Below, piece by piece: positions 24,526 to 36,965 of a stretch of DNA of 64,000 bases. Below the pieces are notes generated by a model. It did not search any database. It was given only the letters and a program-made list of their open reading frames with translations, and was not told the origin of the DNA. Source of the stretch: Toxonevra muliebris (Eukaryota > Arthropoda > Insecta > Diptera > Pallopteridae); assembly GCA_963691655.1 (NCBI GenBank), contig OY829329.1, positions 9,004,708 to 9,068,707 of the forward strand, given 5' to 3'. A program made the translations under genes and the position numbers. The number at the start of each line of letters is the position of its first letter. Positions within the stretch are counted from its first letter, which is position 1.

Positions 24526-26136
24526 CTCGTGGAGACGGAGGTTATTGAAATGAGTTTATCATTGCTTAAAATTTCTAGTGAGAGATATTAATGGAGCGAA
24601 AAACTGTGAGTTCTCTTTCACTCAAGGAACGCCTTCTGTGAGAGATAAGTATAAAAGAGGAAGAATGAGTGCAATTCACTCATCAATTTTTTTTATACAA
24701 AAATGAGAAAACAAAATGAGTCGCTCTGCAATTAACTGGAACTTCCTTTGTATGTGAAAAATGTACCGCTTTTTGGCAGCCAACCACAAAATTCTAGTTT
24801 GTTGATTCATTTCACAGAAAGAAAAGGGAAATTTTAAATATTTAGACCAATTTTGGAGTTACTGTCCCACTACTTGCGGCTTACTTTAAAACTTTTATAG
24901 AAATAAATTTCAAAAATTTCAAAACGTGATACTATACATTTCCCTTTAACTTTCCACTAGCTGTGCCATATTCCACGCAATCATTATTCATCAAATAAAA
25001 ACGTTTAAGAAACAAAAAAAAAAAAAAAAAAAAAACTTTCTTTACCAAAAAAAAAAAAAAAAAATTGTCCACGAAAAAATTACACATCAGCAACAACATA
25101 AACTTATGTTGAAGAAGCAATAAAAAAGTATTCATAATTTTTTTAAATGATTTTCAAATGTCGTAATGAAAAAGAAAAAGTCTACTACACACACAAAAAT
25201 TAAAACCGAACCAAAGACTCACGGCTGCATTGCAGTCAGTCAGCTAGTGAAACCCATAAGATACCAACCGACACTGACTGACACCCAATACATGTGCACA
25301 CAATCGCATAAATGCACGCACACACTCACACACTGATACATTTATGTATTTCATACAAATAAAAAAAAAAGAAGCAAATTCATAAAGTAACAAAAAACGA
25401 AAGTAAAATACAATAATAATTTTGTAAAACTTATGCGTTGCCAGCGAAAAATGTGAAAAACCTTTTGTCTGTTTTTTCTACATATCAGAGAAAAATGAAA
25501 ACATGACACTGAAAAAGATTTTTCGAGAGAGACGGAGAGGGAAAAAAAAAACAATACAAAAACAACAAAGCCACAAACGCGCTTTACGCGTCATAAAATG
25601 CAATAAGCTCGGCTTTAAATTAAATTTAACAAACAATTTAAGACGCTGACGTTTGACATTTGACGTTTTCTTATGTGTTTGTGTTGCATCAAATACTTAA
25701 CAATAAATACACACAGACATAAGAAACAAAAAAAAAAAAAAAAACGTTAAGTTTTTCGAAACGTTTATGACGCTTGACTAAGTCGCTAAGTGTCGTTTTC
25801 AACATGTGACTGACTGACAACAACATAGACAAAGAGTGACAATTCTTTTATTTGTTTGCTTATCCACAAATGTAATGAAAGTGAATTTTTGTTATTTTCT
25901 AGATTGTTAAATTCAATGAAATTTACATAATAATGAAATGTGAATATTAAATCAAAAAGAAGCGGAACTTTTTATTATTATTTTTTAACTGAATATTTCT
26001 GTGGTAAAAAGGAAAAAATAATCTAACTCGACTTAAGATGGAAAATATTTTATCAAAAATCTTTTACCTATACCAAAGAGCAAAGCAACAACACTTTCGT
26101 AAACTTTGTTGTTACACATTGCCGACAGTAATCTTA

Positions 26137-26260
26137 TGCCTGGTTTTCACTATGTCAAATTCAATCAAATTTGTCAGCATATTGGCAAATTTCATATGAG
26201 AAATTCTCTCTTTTTCTCTCTTTTCTTTGATGGCAAATATGACATAGTGAAAACCAAACA
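26137..26260. mobile_element. 124-bp MITE with TTA target duplication (best copy of family)
   Basis: TGCCTGGTTTTCACTATGTC begins the element; the inverse GACATAGTGAAAACCAAACA ends it. TTA flanks both sides (26134-26136, 26261-26263). Short TIRs plus a 3-bp TTA/TAA duplication are characteristic of PIF/Harbinger nonautonomous elements. The centre carries GTCAGCATATTGGCAAATTT and CTCTCTTTTTCTCTC. Confidence 0.85.
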
Positions 26261-26424
26261 TTAAACGTAAATTTTGTTGTTGTCTAATGTATGATTTCGT
26301 TTTAATAAAGTGTATGTGTATTGGTATTTGCACTTCCTTCCATAAGAAACTTTTAAGCCCCCATTTCCTCTTAGTAGGCATAAAAAAAAAAATCGGGAGA
26401 GCAACATTAAACGAAATATACTTG

Positions 26425-26850
26425 CTCTTTGAATTTCTTGTTCTCGTGATCTCTTTTTTTTCGACTAATACTCTCTCAATTGAATTCAATTGCATTTTTT
26501 TTTTTTTTTGTAATGAATAAATTATGTGCTTTTTGACTCTCGCCTATGCAACAACGATTTTTCTTACCACTCGTTCTCTCTTCCTTTGCAACTAATACTC
26601 TCTCATTTAAGTACAGTTGTAGCTTTGTAGTAATAAACAAATTAGGTGATTTTGGCTACTCGTTTGCATTAGCGAGTACGCAACAACGATTTCTCTCACC
26701 ACTCGTTCTCTCTTCCTTTGCAACTAATACTCTCTCATTTATGTGCTCTTGGCTACTCGGCTGCGTTTATGAATACTCAACGACGATTTCTCTCACTTCT
26801 TTTTTTTTTGTTTGCTTTTTTGTTAAACGGTATTGTGGAGGGGAAACAAA
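26425..26850. repeat. Three-unit array of ACTAATAC / ACGAGTACGCAAC repeat
   Basis: ACTAATAC lies at 26464, 26591 and 26723 (127-132 bp spacing). The units share TTTGCAACTAATACTCTCTC and GAGTACGCAACAACGATTTC; the array ends in GTTAAACGGTATTGTGGAGG, as do the arrays at 5385 and 18700. The shared terminal block marks an element boundary. Confidence 0.75.
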
Positions 26851-28867
26851 AAACATATGAAGTTTTTCATGGCAGAGTAATAGAGATAGACGTATCCGGG
26901 AGGAAAACTAAGCTTAACTGTCAAACTATGAAGAGAGAGCGCCGAGTGTTTTTGTATAAATTTAAATTACGAAACACACACACACACATTTACATATATT
27001 AATTCCAATTATTTGTACTGATTTTAGATTTGGCACTAGAATGCAGATTGAAAACGAGACCGCCATGTTGGATGCTGCTACCTCTCTCTATTATTCTACC
27101 ATGTGGTGTATTACGTATTGCATTTTAGTTAGAAATGCATAAAATAGTTGGTACCTGATTAATGATTAATTAATGAAAAGTTATAAATGAAAATAAAATA
27201 TGACTGACGATCGTGCCACGAGTGACGAATTCAAATTTAATTAACGGCATAATTGAATTTTGTGTTTATTACAATTTAATTAAATGAAAAAAATAAAAAT
27301 GAAAATAAAAAGTGCAGCCGCTACACACTAAAGAAGTGAAATGTCTTTATATATTTTAAATTCATTTCCGCCGTGTGCAATGCCATACTCAGAGTTTTTT
27401 TTTTTTTTGTTTTAATAAAGAATGAAAAAATTTTGAATTTAACCGAAATTGCAAAAAAGAGAAAAGACTTACCATTTTTTTTAAAAGGCTTAACAAGAGT
27501 TTCAATTATTATTTCTTTATTTATTTGTTTGTATTTATTTTTATGGATTTGTTTAAGAGCTTCTAGCCTCAATAAATTAAAAATTTCACATATTCAAAGA
27601 CTTCAAAAACAATGCTACCCGTTATTATATTTACCTATCTACATATGCAATCACATTCATACCCACAACTACATACAAGCAACACCTTTTTGAATGTCAC
27701 GATGAAGTTAATACAAAATATGAGCAATAAAAAAAAAACAATTCATGTTAAATACAAACACGTTCAAAATTTTCACTCACAACTTTGGCAACAAACTTTT
27801 TTTTTGTTTTTGACGTTGTATTTTCTTTCTTTTGCATATTTTTGCATATGTGAATAGTAAATTTCTATGTACCCTAGCGTGTGTATTTTCTTGTCTTTCC
27901 TTTTTTTATTTTTATTTATTTTTTATTTGTTATTTTATTTTTTATATTTTGTTTGTTTTTGTTTTATGTATTTGTAATTTGTAATGCTATACATTTATGG
28001 CTCAATTGAATTTAAGGCAGTGGGTTTCCCTAGGCAATATATCATTTGCATTCGAGCGTATCTGACAGGCGGCGTTTACATTCATATTATATCTTCAAAT
28101 GGAAATTCTTTGCTGGGAAATTATGATGATGACATGTGCTTAAGATACGACGACGAATATCTTGGCATTTGCATCTAGTAATTCGCTATAATTAGCGGAA
28201 ATTCATAATTTTTAAGAGATTCTAAGACATACAGTCTTTAGTTTTTTTTCCAGAAAATTCCAAATGTACTTGGGGAAAATTTGCAAATTGAAATTGAATA
28301 AAATTTCGGAATGAAATTTTTTGAAGTACATTTAGAATAATCTGAAATCAATTTGATTTTTTTTTTGCGAATTTTTCATTTATTCAGTATGTCTCTGAAG
28401 CTTTTCCATATTTTTATTGTGTTTTTTAGTTTTTTTTCTTTGTTTTCAAGCTCTATGCTATAGGAAAAGCTAAAGGAATCAATAAGAAGACCTTGATTGA
28501 TAGAATTAGATAAGGAATTCATGAGTGAAAAATTTTTTTCTCTTTTTTTGCTTTTCTAAACGAATCATGCGATCACAGTAAAAGTGAAACTGCTTTGTTT
28601 ATTTGAAAATTATTAGAAAACATTTATAACACATTCTCTTGAAGTTTTTGCAGTCTTTTTTTCTCTATTTTGTTGTTGCTTTTTTTCTGTTGATACTCTC
28701 TACACTTGTCGGCATAAACATTACGTAGTATACGTATATAATACAAGAGAGGAAAGTCCCGCTATTTGCAATCAAGTCAGCTCTCTCACTAAAGCTCATG
28801 AGATATTGGTTTCGTATGAGTGCAAGTCTGCTTTTACACACACACACAGACATGGGGAAATCATTTA

Positions 28868-29143
28868 GAAGGTGATAGCAAGATTACAACAATTTCACCA
28901 TGGCAAAAACGACACATCTTTGTTGTTGCGTCAGATTTCATAAAATGTCAAAATCAGCCATACAACAAAAATAATAAGAATACATTTTTGTTGTTGCGGC
29001 GTGAAGAGAATGTAAAAATGGGTGAAAAACGTAAACACACAATCAAAAGTAAACAATGAGTTTGACAGTCTATGATATTGACTACGAAAAAAGAAGAAAA
29101 ATGAGTTGCTGGTAACTTCACCTGGTATAAATTGACCTTGCAC
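28868..29143. mobile_element. AAGGTGA-family MITE, near-complete copy
   Basis: The left end AAGGTGATAGCAAGATTACA (from about 28871) and right end CTGGTATAAATTGACCTT are inverted over the first 7-9 bp. The interior (ACAACAATTTCACCATGGC, ACATCTTTGTTGTTGCGTC, AAAATGTCAAAATCAGCC) matches 16619-16914 throughout. No transposase coding. Confidence 0.75.
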
Positions 29144-31317
29144 ACAGATTTCTGACCGATTTCTCTTACCGATTTTTTGTTTGTTGGCGAGGGAAATTCG
29201 CATCTCTGTTCCACTCATGTAAAACGTATCAAAGAAGCTGTAAAAATACAAAATCGGTCGGTCGAAATCTTTGCGTATAAAAGCAGATCAACGAAAATGC
29301 GGTTTTTCAAGTGACCGTTGTTGTTGTTGTTGAAGTTTTTGCTCTCTTTTTCTTTCTTTTTTCTGAGGTTTTTTTTCTGTTGATACACTGAAGAGATAAA
29401 ACTGCGAGAAGTTGACTCTCTGCTTGGTTGTTTGCTAAACACTAACAACAGTATAACTTGGTTTCTTGTTAGTTTCGTTTGAGTGTAATGAAAGTTCGTT
29501 CCGTTTTCATCCACAGCCCCACTGAAGAAGTTTTAAACAATTTCATGAATTTTCAAAAACAAAGATTTAACAATATGCACCAAAATTTTAAGAATTTTTT
29601 TTTTTCATTTTAACCTCTTATTAATTGCATAATTCGTATAGAAAATCTAAAATAAACAGAAAATAATTTTCAAAAAACTAAGATTTACGAATCCGAACCT
29701 GACCCGAAAATTTTTTTTACACATTCGTGTTCGGCAGCCAAAAATATCCTTGAAAAACCGGGCTATAACTCAAATACTATTAAAAGAAAAACCTATGTTT
29801 TTCGTTTGCCAGCATCCCATAGTCTTTTATAACTTAATGTAGGGTAAGATAGCTACATATGCATGCGACAACTAAGCTAAAGATAAGACTCTCGGCATTG
29901 GCATGGCTTTATTGTTTTCTATTTTTGTAAAGTATGCGCCTACATCATATAATTTATTTACTTTTATACTCTTATCAACTCAAATGCTTTTGTAAGAGAT
30001 AACGTATTATTTGACCGCATTTGAAAGTGAAGAAAAGAATATTTAAAGTGTTTAACAATTGCGTAAGAAGCATAAAATTATGACAAAAAAAAAAAAAAAA
30101 TTTTGTATTTAGTAAAAATAAATAGAAAAAAATGTCTGAGCTAATTAATTATAGAGGGATTCTTTAGCATTACATAAATTTAATTTAAAATTTATGTAAT
30201 TGATACATGAATTAAACGGGGAATGCATTTAAGCATAGGTCAATTAACAACGAATTATTGTGTATAGAAAAAAGAAAAAAAAACCAAACTCAAAGAAACT
30301 TTTAACGCTACAAACTGAAATGAATGCAATGTGTATTTATTCAAAAACAAATTCATTTGGCATTTTTGTCTTCTCTCTTTAGCATGCGGTTGCATAATCT
30401 TTCAGAATTTAACCTTGCCCATGCATTTTGAATACAAAATTACCCAAAAAAAATAAAATAAACGCCTTGATACACTTTGAAGTTGGAGTAGGACAAATTT
30501 TTACTTTCAAACACGTTTCGGATATAAAAATTAAAATAATAAAAAAAAAAACAAACAAAAAAAAAAAAAAATTTAAGAAAAAAAAAAAAAATGCCATAAT
30601 CACAACTAAGAAAAAAAAAAAGAAACATTGCTGACATGTGTTCAGCATATAAAGTGGCAACGACACATTCACATTCAGAGAGTTGTGCAGCACTTGCACT
30701 TTTCCATTTTTCCCTTTGCAAAAAAAAAAAAAAATTATATGAAGTAAAGGTAACAAAAATTACCGTTAAGCACACACCACATGCACACACTTAAAGATGC
30801 GAATAATGACGTGCGTTTTTTTTTTTCTTGCATTCATTCGATTCGTTTGCTATTGTTGTTGCTCATCATTTGAGCACCCCGCCGCTCAACTGGTTTAAAT
30901 GCAAATGAGATTTAGATTTGAATGTGTGAGCGTGTGTGCGCATGTGATTTTGCATTAATTTTTCTTCTTTTTTCTCTCTTTTTTATCTCATTTCCTTTCA
31001 GTTTTTTTCTTTTTCTTTTTGTTTTCATAATTTTTATTATTGTCATTTTATTATACATAATTCTTTTCTTGTGTTGATAAGCATGTTTGAGTAAAACTTA
31101 TAATGAATTTCTAATTTTTTTCCCATATGCACATAAATCCAGTTGCAGATTCATGAGGGGTAGGCTGCCTCGCAGCAACTAGAAAATTTTTCCAGGCAAA
31201 TTCTTTAAGAGGACCCGACACTTTCTCTATTTCGATTTTTTTTCTAAAGTCTCTTATTCGAAAGTATTGATTTTTCAAAAATATTTTGTGAAAATTTCAG
31301 AGAGAAACTCCGAAATA

Positions 31318-31951
31318 AACAAAAGAACGAGTAAGCAAACAAAAAAGTATTAACTCTTGCAAGAACAACACTAACAGCACTCTCTCTTATTCTCTCTCAT
31401 ATTTATGTATGTATTTGCACTAATAGAATTTGCTGCAAAAACAAAACGACTTATAATAACAGTAAATTACTCTGAAATCAATCACTCACACACACACTAA
31501 GTTGAGATGAGATTGAGAGAGCCGACGTCTCTGCACAATTCCCATGCAAAAAAAATCTGATCGCGAAATACTTTTAATTACATTTTTTTTTTTTTGTAGA
31601 TGCCTGTTAAATAACGCATCTATTGTTGTTGCTTCTCTCGGGTTGACTCTTACGAAACTCATTAAGTTCTTTTTAAATATAAGAGAGAGTATCACAGAGT
31701 GCATGAACGGAGAGTGAGAGAGCTGACATCGTCATCAGACTTTTTTCATGTGAATGAATTTTTTGCATGGGAATTATGCAGAGACGTCGGCTCTCTCAAT
31801 CTCATCTCAAATTAGCGAGTGATTGAATTCAGAGGATTTTACTATTGTCAGTCGTGTTCCAATACATACATAGCTAAATATTAGAGAGAGTGCTGTTCGT
31901 GTTGTTCTTGTAAGAGTTGACTTTGTTTGCTTACTCGCTCTTTTGTTCTTT
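31318..31951. mobile_element. Foldback element, about 630 bp, long inverted arms
   Basis: Left end ACAAAAGAACGAGTAAGCAA and right end TTGCTTACTCGCTCTTTTGT are inverted; arms of roughly 190-230 bp follow. Paired blocks include AGAACAACACTAACAGCACT with AGTGCTGTTCGTGTTGTTCT, and GAGAGAGCCGACGTCTCTGC with GCAGAGACGTCGGCTCTCTC. The right end is 3 bp from the next palindromic element at 31955, so the two were probably nested. Confidence 0.85.
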
Positions 31952-31954
31952 TAC

Positions 31955-32220
31955 ATATCGATGGTCATACGTTGACCTCTCGTAATTACTTTTTCACTAC
32001 TTTTGAAAGACAAGACAATAACGCAATAAATTTCTATAAACAATATGTAAAAAATAAGTTAAAAATAAAAAAAAATAATTCCAAAAATACTTTTTTCTTA
32101 TTTAAAATGATTTAAAACCACATTTTACATATTCTTTATACACATTTATTGCTTTTTTGTCGTCTCTTCCAAAAGTGGTGAAAAACTACATACGAGGGGT
32201 CAACGTATGACCATCAATAT
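31955..32220. mobile_element. Palindromic MITE, ATATCGATG-ended family, copy 2
   Basis: Begins ATATCGATGGTCATACGTTG and ends CAACGTATGACCATCAATAT, an almost perfect inverse. It aligns along its length with 2229-2500, including the internal GACAAGACAATAACGCAATA and a TTTAAAATGATTTAAAAC block. Noncoding. Confidence 0.85.
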
Positions 32221-34394
32221 GCACATTCAAAACAAAAATTCGACGGTTTCTATTATTTCACTCCCCACCACTCCCTCAATGCTTTACAACAATTTACACA
32301 TTACATCAATTCTGTGTCTATAAAAGTTTCAAAAGATAAATAGAGTGAGAAAAATGAGTTTATTGTAATTTCTTGATATATGCATGGAGAGCCAAACAAA
32401 CTAAAATAAATCGTCACAAAAAAGGTTTACAGAACCAGATTTCAATACCCTAACATAAGAAGTTTTACTTAAAAAAGTCTTTAAAAATACACACAAACCA
32501 GTTCAGGGCGAATTTTTCCAAGTGGATGCATTCTTACTCCCCCTTAATTTGATAAAGTTAGGTCAGCTCTCTCAAATCCAAAACCTAGATCCTCCACTGT
32601 ATACATTCATATGTAACTATATTAAGTTGCCTCAAGCCCCATACAACAAAGAAAAAAAGTGTTTTAATAAGGATTTTTTTTTTTTCAAATTTCTTCTAAA
32701 TTTAGCAGTTAATATTTTTGGAATAATAATTGAGAGAAAGTGGTTCCTACCCTCTTTCAAAAATTCACCTGCGTTTATTTTATGAAGATTCTCAAAAAAT
32801 ATAATTTAAAAAAAAAAATGTTATTACTTTACTTTTGGTCAAATATAAATGGAAAAAATATCTCAGAAATCTTCATAAAATATTAACAAAGTTTAATTTT
32901 TAGAAGAGGGTAACACCAATTTTTTTTTCGTGAGGCACCTTAATATATGTATGTATAGGTACATAGGTGTATATCTTGTTAAGCTTACACATAGTTATTT
33001 TTTATTTGTGAGTAGATATGATAATACAAATGACGAGCCGAGCAAGCGAGGTAGTAGTAAAGTAGTCATCATAAAATCCAACAACAGTAACTAACTAAGC
33101 ATGTATTAATGTATGTGTATGCATTTATGTATATATGTATGTATAACAACGCATACACCCAACTACCATATATACACAATAAAAACATTACAACAGCATG
33201 TCATCAGTGAAAGTTGACGGTGTGAAGTGAAAGAAAAAGAAGAAGCAGTAGAAAAACAGTTGACAATCTCAATATAATAGTTAACTTTAGTATATTGCTG
33301 CATTGTTATTGTTGGTTGGTTGGTTGCTTGTTTTACTATTGTGTGTTGTGGGTTATTTGTTATTTTTCTTGATACCTCTTGATATAAATTTCTAATACCT
33401 TCTTTCTTAACTTAATTTAATCAGTTACCTATAACAACAAGAAAAACTCTTTACCTCTTTCCAAGCGGGTGCATATGTCATTTGAGTTTGATGTGAAATA
33501 AATGAAATTAAAAGTGTGTATATCTAACAGATTTTTACATACACATGTATGTGTGTATATGCATTCAATTCATTGTACATGCATCCACAACTAAATCTGA
33601 CGTTCATCAACAAGTTTTAAACAAGTAATTTTTCTTTTTACGATTATGTATTTTTTTTTTTTTTTTGCCTGTTTTTAATGATGAAATCATTTGATTAATA
33701 TTTATATTTGCTATAAATTAGTTTGCTTAATTGATGCAAATTAAAGAAAAGTTTTAAGTGAAGATTTAACTATGTATCAGGAATTTGATTTTAAATACAC
33801 CTTAGCAAAAAAAATACAAAAATTTAAAAGCTTGAGCGAAGATGTTTAAGAAAATGTGAAATTCTGTTATATTCATTCCTTTTCTTTTAATTTAAATTAA
33901 CTTATTAAAGTACACTTATGGGTATATGAAGGGAGGAGCTGGCAAGGGGAAGGTCCTTAGCAGTCAAGATCTAGAAAGTATAAGTCTTCCTGCTGACCTA
34001 CCCCTAGCCATCCTACCTTGAGATGAAATCAACAAAAAATTTAGCTTCGAGAAATTCTTTAAAGTTATACTTAACAATAAGAAGTAATGATTATTTAAAA
34101 TAATAAAAATAAAAAGTAAAACATTCTGAGTCCCTGGGCAAAAATGGTAGAAGGCTGACTATTTGATACAGAAGGGACCAGCTAAGATCCTTTCACAAAA
34201 TAAAAAATGAGTTAAGAAAAGCAGAAAGGGTCAGTATGTCATTCTACTGGGATCACAAAACAGCACCTTTCACATTTGTTTTTGAGAGAAAATGAAATGC
34301 CGGAGCACAACTTCCAATACTGTGAAACACTCTCTTTGGGGTATTATACCAAAATGGTGGCAGTGCACTATACATGTTGCGAATGTATAAAGTC

Positions 34395-34780
34395 CGTTAT
34401 ACATGTGTGAGCGAAAATATGAAAAGAGAACCAACGAACGAGTTTTTTATCTCCGAGATGTATTCATATGAAACACGGTATACTTCAGCGAGAAATGTGT
34501 ACATGAGTTTTTTTTTTCGAAGAGAGCGTTCTCAGCGAACTCGTTGATACATTACGTTTCGACGAGTTCAGTTACTTCGTTCACTCATACATGCTTAATT
34601 GCACATACATACATTGAGAAATTACAATGTATGTGTGAGATTTATTTGACAGTTCGCAGAAGAATACAACAAAAGTCTCATTGGCATTTTCGCTCAAATG
34701 TGCAGCTACGGCGAAATGTTTCGTAACATTTTACAACAACAAAAAATTATTCTCAGTCATCTTCGGTGAAATGTATGACG
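34395..34780. mobile_element. Dispersed MITE-like element, CAGCGAAAATGTG family, copy 2
   Basis: Matches 9676-10082 block by block: GCGAAAATATGAAAAGAG, CAGCGAGAAATGTGTACATG, CGACGAGTTCAGTTAC, TTTTCGCTCAAATGTGCAGC and TACGGCGAAATGTTTCGTAA. It lacks the GT run of copy 1. Confidence 0.7.
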
Positions 34781-36189
34781 AGCCAAAAAAAAACTTAACC
34801 TGTATGTGAATGTATGGATTTTCTATTAGCAACAAAATACTAAAAATAAATATTACAAGTTTTAAATGTATGATGCAAGTATATTTTAATATCTAATGAA
34901 TTTTTCATTATAGGTAATTTTCAGAATTTAGCAACATTTAATTACCATTCAAAGTTCAATTTAAATTAATATTTTTTTTTTTATTTGTTTGACTTTTATA
35001 AATTGAAATAAATATCTTCCTTAATATTCAGTTAATCATTTACAATTGTGTGTAATTTTTATTTATTTAAACAGACAAAAGTCAAGATTATTAACTATGG
35101 CTAATGTATGTAGTTGTAGTAGATGCTCTAACTTACTTGTGTTCTCTCTCACTCTCTCTCTCTTCCTACTCTCAATAAAAAAAAAACAATCTTTGAGATC
35201 ACCCAGAGTAATAAGTGCTGCTGCTGCTGCTTAAATACAACAACAACAATAACAATAAGAGTCTTTAAAAGCATTAAGGCCAAGCTTTCAAGTGTTGGTT
35301 GAGATGAGATGCGAAACTTTGTTTGAAAATAAACACACTCACACATACAAATACAAACAAACAAACAAGCAAAGCAAAAAAAAAATTAAGAAAAAAACTA
35401 ATGAAAGAATTTCATTCATTTTGCTTTAAATTTTAATGCACAAAAAAAAATTATTATTTTTTTTTTTTTTATTGTTTCTTTTCATTTGTTAAAGCAAAAA
35501 TTTCACCATTTAGAAAACGTTTATTCTAACCTAAATTCCTATATCTACAAAAATTTATATTTAATCAAACACTTATGTATTTTATCTAAATTCTAAATGC
35601 TCAAGAGGCATTGATGATTAAGTATTTATAAATCTAATTTGCATAAAAATGGAAGATTAAATTAACTTAATGAAGTGTCTCTTTCCGTGTTATTTTTTTT
35701 TACGTAATATCACACTACTAACCCAATTTAATGACTTCGCGGAAAAATAAAACAAAAACAACAAAATGAAAACACTAAAAATTGCTATAACTTGTCAAAA
35801 GATCAAACGAAATTGCATGATCTTGAGATGTGAGTTAAATTTTCAACGACGTCATGTTTTTTATTTTTTGTATTTTTTTTTTTTTATTATTATGAAATTT
35901 AATATGTTAGATAAATTTAATTTTGTATTCATAAATGTACCTACATAAGCAGAATCGCTTATGTAAAAGAATTCTGTTTTAAGTAAAATTAAACTCAGTT
36001 TTTAATGGTGCACTAAATTTTTTCAAATTTTTCAAGTCTTAATAGCTCTGTAAGTTCCAAGTATTTACAAAAAAAAAGAAATATTTGTTACTTAAAAAGT
36101 GTGTTAAAATAAATGGCAACATTTCAAAATCACGGCCTCTTTCTTTCTTTCTTTCGGTCTCTGAATGTATTTCCCTCCCCCACACTTGA

Positions 36190-36505
36190 GGTTACTTTAG
36201 ATTGACTGACTTGATTAGCCAACATGTTGGCAAATTTCATATAGGGAATTCTCTCTTTTTCCCTCTTTGACAGGGAATATGATATAGTGAAAACCAAGCA
36301 ATCAAAGACAGAGAGAAAGAGGGAATTTCCTATGTGAAATTTTACAACATGCTGACAAATTTGAAAAAAAGTATGAAATTGTTAACTATTTGCGTATGAA
36401 AATTTCAACCAGAAAGCCTGTCATTATAATCTTGTTAACAATACATAAATTGGTGTAATAGAAAATTAAAAATTTGATTGAATTGGACATAGTGAAAACC
36501 AGGCA
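36190..36505. mobile_element. Composite of two TTA-family MITE copies
   Basis: 36205-36298 is one copy lacking its left end (GCCAACATGTTGGCAAATTT ... TATAGTGAAAACCAAGCA). 36310-36500 holds a second in inverted halves: AGAGAAAGAGGGAATTTCCT then GACATAGTGAAAACCAGGCA followed by TTA. A unique stretch of about 110 bp interrupts the second copy. Confidence 0.6.
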
Positions 36506-36539
36506 TTAGATATTAAACACTCGAGAGAACAACATCAAA

Positions 36540-36965
36540 GAATATAAATTTGCTCTCTGATTTTCTTGTTCTCTTTTTTTCAACTAATACTCTCTCATTT
36601 AAATACAATGGCTGCCAAATATTTCACATAAAAAGTTCAAATCCCCAGCTACTCACAACTAATTTTTTTATCTGCCTCTACTTCGTGCAAAATGCACAAT
36701 CGGGAGAACAAAATCAAAGAAAACGAACTTGTTCTTTGACTTTCTTGTTCTCTTCCTTTTCAACTAATACTTTCCCATTTAAGTACAATGGCTGCTCGGC
36801 TATGCTTACGAGTACGCAACATCGATTTCTCTCATCTCTTTTGGCATCTTTCTTTTCAACTAATACTCTCTCATTTATGTGCTCTTGGCTACACAGTTGC
36901 TTTTACGAGTACGCAACAACAATTTCTCCCACCTCTTTTTTTTGGTTAAACGGTATTAATCTTTC
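36540..36965. repeat. Three-unit array of ACTAATAC / ACGAGTACGCAAC repeat
   Basis: TTTTCAACTAATACTCTCTC, TTTTCAACTAATACTTTCCC and TTTTCAACTAATACTCTCTC mark three units, with TACGAGTACGCAACATCGAT and TACGAGTACGCAACAACAAT parts, closing with GGTTAAACGGTATTAATC. It follows directly after a TTA-family MITE, as at 5222/5385 and 26137/26425. Confidence 0.75.

Noticed and set aside
27984..28178. 64-codon plus-strand ORF with fairly balanced composition
   Set aside because: No family, no splice context and no codon bias; kept out of the gene list.
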